Source: Candidatus Omnitrophota bacterium (GTDB taxonomy: Bacteria; Omnitrophota; Gorgyraeia; Zapsychrales; Zapsychraceae). Taken from it: a stretch of DNA of 7,811 nucleotides. The stretch is from positions 1-7,811 of the forward strand of contig JAGOSC010000079.1 in NCBI GenBank assembly GCA_018062515.1, in the 5' to 3' direction. The position numbers and the translations under genes were made by a program. The notes beneath the pieces are model-generated. The model worked only from the letters and a program-made list of their open reading frames with translations, searched no databases and had not been told where the DNA came from. This document shows positions 6,493-7,811 of this stretch, in pieces (the first letter of the stretch is position 1; each line of letters opens with the position of its first letter).

Positions 6493-7811
6493 ATGAAGAA
6501 ATTTCTAATCTTAACAACGGCTGTGTTTTTATTTTTTACAGCAGGATATCAATCCTCTATTGCAGAGGTGCAATCATCAGCCGATGCGAATTCTGAAAAC
6601 TTGCCATACACGCCAGTGGTTACGCTTAACGGCTCGACCCTCCCTTGGAAAATGGTAGATGGCGTAAAAGAATTTCACCTTATCCCTGAAGAAGTGGAAT
6701 GGGAGGTGGCTCCGGGAATGAAGATCAAGGCTTGGGGTTATAACGGGCAAACGCCGGGACCCACCATTGAAGCTGTGGAAGGTGATAGGGTTCGGATTCT
6801 TGTGACTAACAAACTCCCCGAGCCCACCGCCGTGCATTGGCACGGTATTCTTCTTCCCAGCGGCATGGATGGCGTTCAGGGGCTTAATCAAAAACCCATC
6901 ATGCCGGGAGAAACCTTTGCCTATGAATTCACGCTCAAACAACACGGCACCCAGATGTACCATTCCCACGGCGACGAAATGGTACAGATTGGTCTTGGAA
7001 CCATGGGTTTTTTCATTATTCATCCCAAAAACAGAAATCCTAAAATTGACAGAGATTACGCGATTTTTTTAAATGAATGGTTCGTAGAACCCGGGACCTC
7101 CCGTCCGGATCCCAACGTCATGACCGACTTCAATATCTTTACGTTTAATAGCCGAGCGTTTCCCGGTACTGCTCCTCTTTTGGCTCGGCCTGGTGAGCGG
7201 GTGCGTGTTCGTGTTGGACATGTGGGACAGGATTTTCATGCCATACACATGCACGGGCATAACTTTAAAATAGTTGCCACAGACGGAGGAGATATTCCTG
7301 AATCTGCTCAGTATCCTGAGACGACAGTCGCCATTGGTCCGGGTCAAACCCGCGATTACGAATTTATCGCAATCGCCGGAGACTGGGCGCTTCACTGTCA
7401 TCTGCGACATCATCCGATGAACGCCATGGGCCATAGTGTTCCAAACGTAATCGGTATCAGCCAGGAAGGGATAGAGGATGAAGTCCGTGACCTTTTACCT
7501 GGTTACATGGCGATGGGTGAAAAAGGAATGCACGAACACCTCGAACATGCCGCACACATGAAAGGTCCTGAAAATACGCTTCCTATGATGGGAGGAGATG
7601 GGCCTTTTGGGCCGATTGGAATGGGCGGTATGTTTACGTTACTTAAAGTCCATGAAGATATCCCGGATTTTAAAACAGCTGAGGAATATACAAAACAAGT
7701 AAAACTACCCAACGATTTTGGATGGTACAACAATCCGCCCGGAACGGTTGCGGACATTGCTCCCGGGTATGAAAATAAACCAAGTAAGGACGGCATGGTA
7801 TATACCTGTCC
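6493..7811 (+). CDS. Two-domain multicopper oxidase, 3' end cut by the window
   Basis: This is a probable periplasmic Cu(I) oxidase. The frame runs 439 codons from ATG 6493 to the right edge without a stop. A Sec-type signal peptide (MKKFLIL..., likely cut after Ala24) lacks the twin arginine seen in CueO. Copper ligands by motif: HWHG (His115, His117), YHSHG (His157, His159), HAIHMHGH (His249, His252, His254) and HCHLRHHPMNAM (His301, Cys302, His303, His307, Met312). This supplies the type 1 site (His249, Cys302, His307, Met312) and eight histidines for the type 2/3 cluster. Only about 185 residues separate the first and last motifs, as in two-domain laccases, so the enzyme is probably a homotrimer with the cluster at subunit interfaces. 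A Met/His-rich stretch follows (about 338-380, GYMAMGEKGMHEHLEH then MGGMF). The last visible residues, GMVYTCP, match the start of a YTCPMHP heavy-metal-binding domain, so a C-terminal metal-binding fusion is likely but unproven. GGAGGG (6479-6484) is the ribosome-binding site. It is not the longer three-domain PcoA/CopA type. Confidence 0.95.
   Translation, partial: MKKFLILTTAVFLFFTAGYQSSIAEVQSSADANSENLPYTPVVTLNGSTLPWKMVDGVKEFHLIPEEVEWEVAPGMKIKAWGYNGQTPGPTIEAVEGDRVRILVTNKLPEPTAVHWHGILLPSGMDGVQGLNQKPIMPGETFAYEFTLKQHGTQMYHSHGDEMVQIGLGTMGFFIIHPKNRNPKIDRDYAIFLNEWFVEPGTSRPDPNVMTDFNIFTFNSRAFPGTAPLLARPGERVRVRVGHVGQDFHAIHMHGHNFKIVATDGGDIPESAQYPETTVAIGPGQTRDYEFIAIAGDWALHCHLRHHPMNAMGHSVPNVIGISQEGIEDEVRDLLPGYMAMGEKGMHEHLEHAAHMKGPENTLPMMGGDGPFGPIGMGGMFTLLKVHEDIPDFKTAEEYTKQVKLPNDFGWYNNPPGTVADIAPGYENKPSKDGMVYTC

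Noticed and set aside
6493..7811. PcoA/CopA or CueO three-domain oxidase
   Set aside because: The N-terminal and C-terminal copper motifs are only about 185 residues apart, which leaves no room for a middle domain.

Overview
The window holds most of a copper/silver (Cus-type) export and detoxification locus on the + strand of a Gram-negative (diderm) bacterium. The diderm assignment follows from the gene set: an inner-membrane RND pump, a periplasmic adaptor, a TolC-type outer-membrane channel with a lipoprotein signal, and an exported multicopper oxidase. Base composition is AT-rich with strong Shine-Dalgarno sequences. I cannot assign a phylum from the sequence alone.

Layout: (1) bases 1-992, the 3' part of a CusB-like periplasmic adaptor, cut by the left edge inside an N-terminal heavy-metal-binding motif; (2) 995-4210, a full-length CusA-type RND pump with all three methionines of the Cu(I)/Ag(I) site; (3) 4254-4391, a 45-residue membrane protein with a Cys/Met/Gly-rich tail, behind a perfect Shine-Dalgarno sequence; (4) about 4452-4883, a secreted His/Cys-rich protein of unknown function; (5) a 164-base gap with a long imperfect stem-loop and T-rich tracts; (6) 5048-6490, a CusC-like TolC-family lipoprotein with a Met/His tail; (7) 6493 to the right edge, a two-domain multicopper oxidase with all ten expected copper ligands. 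It is still open at the edge, where the last residues (YTCP) look like the start of a second heavy-metal-binding motif.

How they fit together (inference from families and order): the adaptor, pump and channel would form a tripartite exporter moving Cu(I)/Ag(I) out of the periplasm. The oxidase would convert periplasmic Cu(I) to less toxic Cu(II). The two small metal-ligand-rich proteins sit where an accessory metal carrier such as CusF might be expected, but neither resembles CusF. The gap before the channel gene may divide the locus into two transcription units. The two least described components are the 45-residue membrane protein and the His/Cys-rich secreted protein. No tRNA, rRNA, CRISPR array, insertion sequence or regulator gene was seen.
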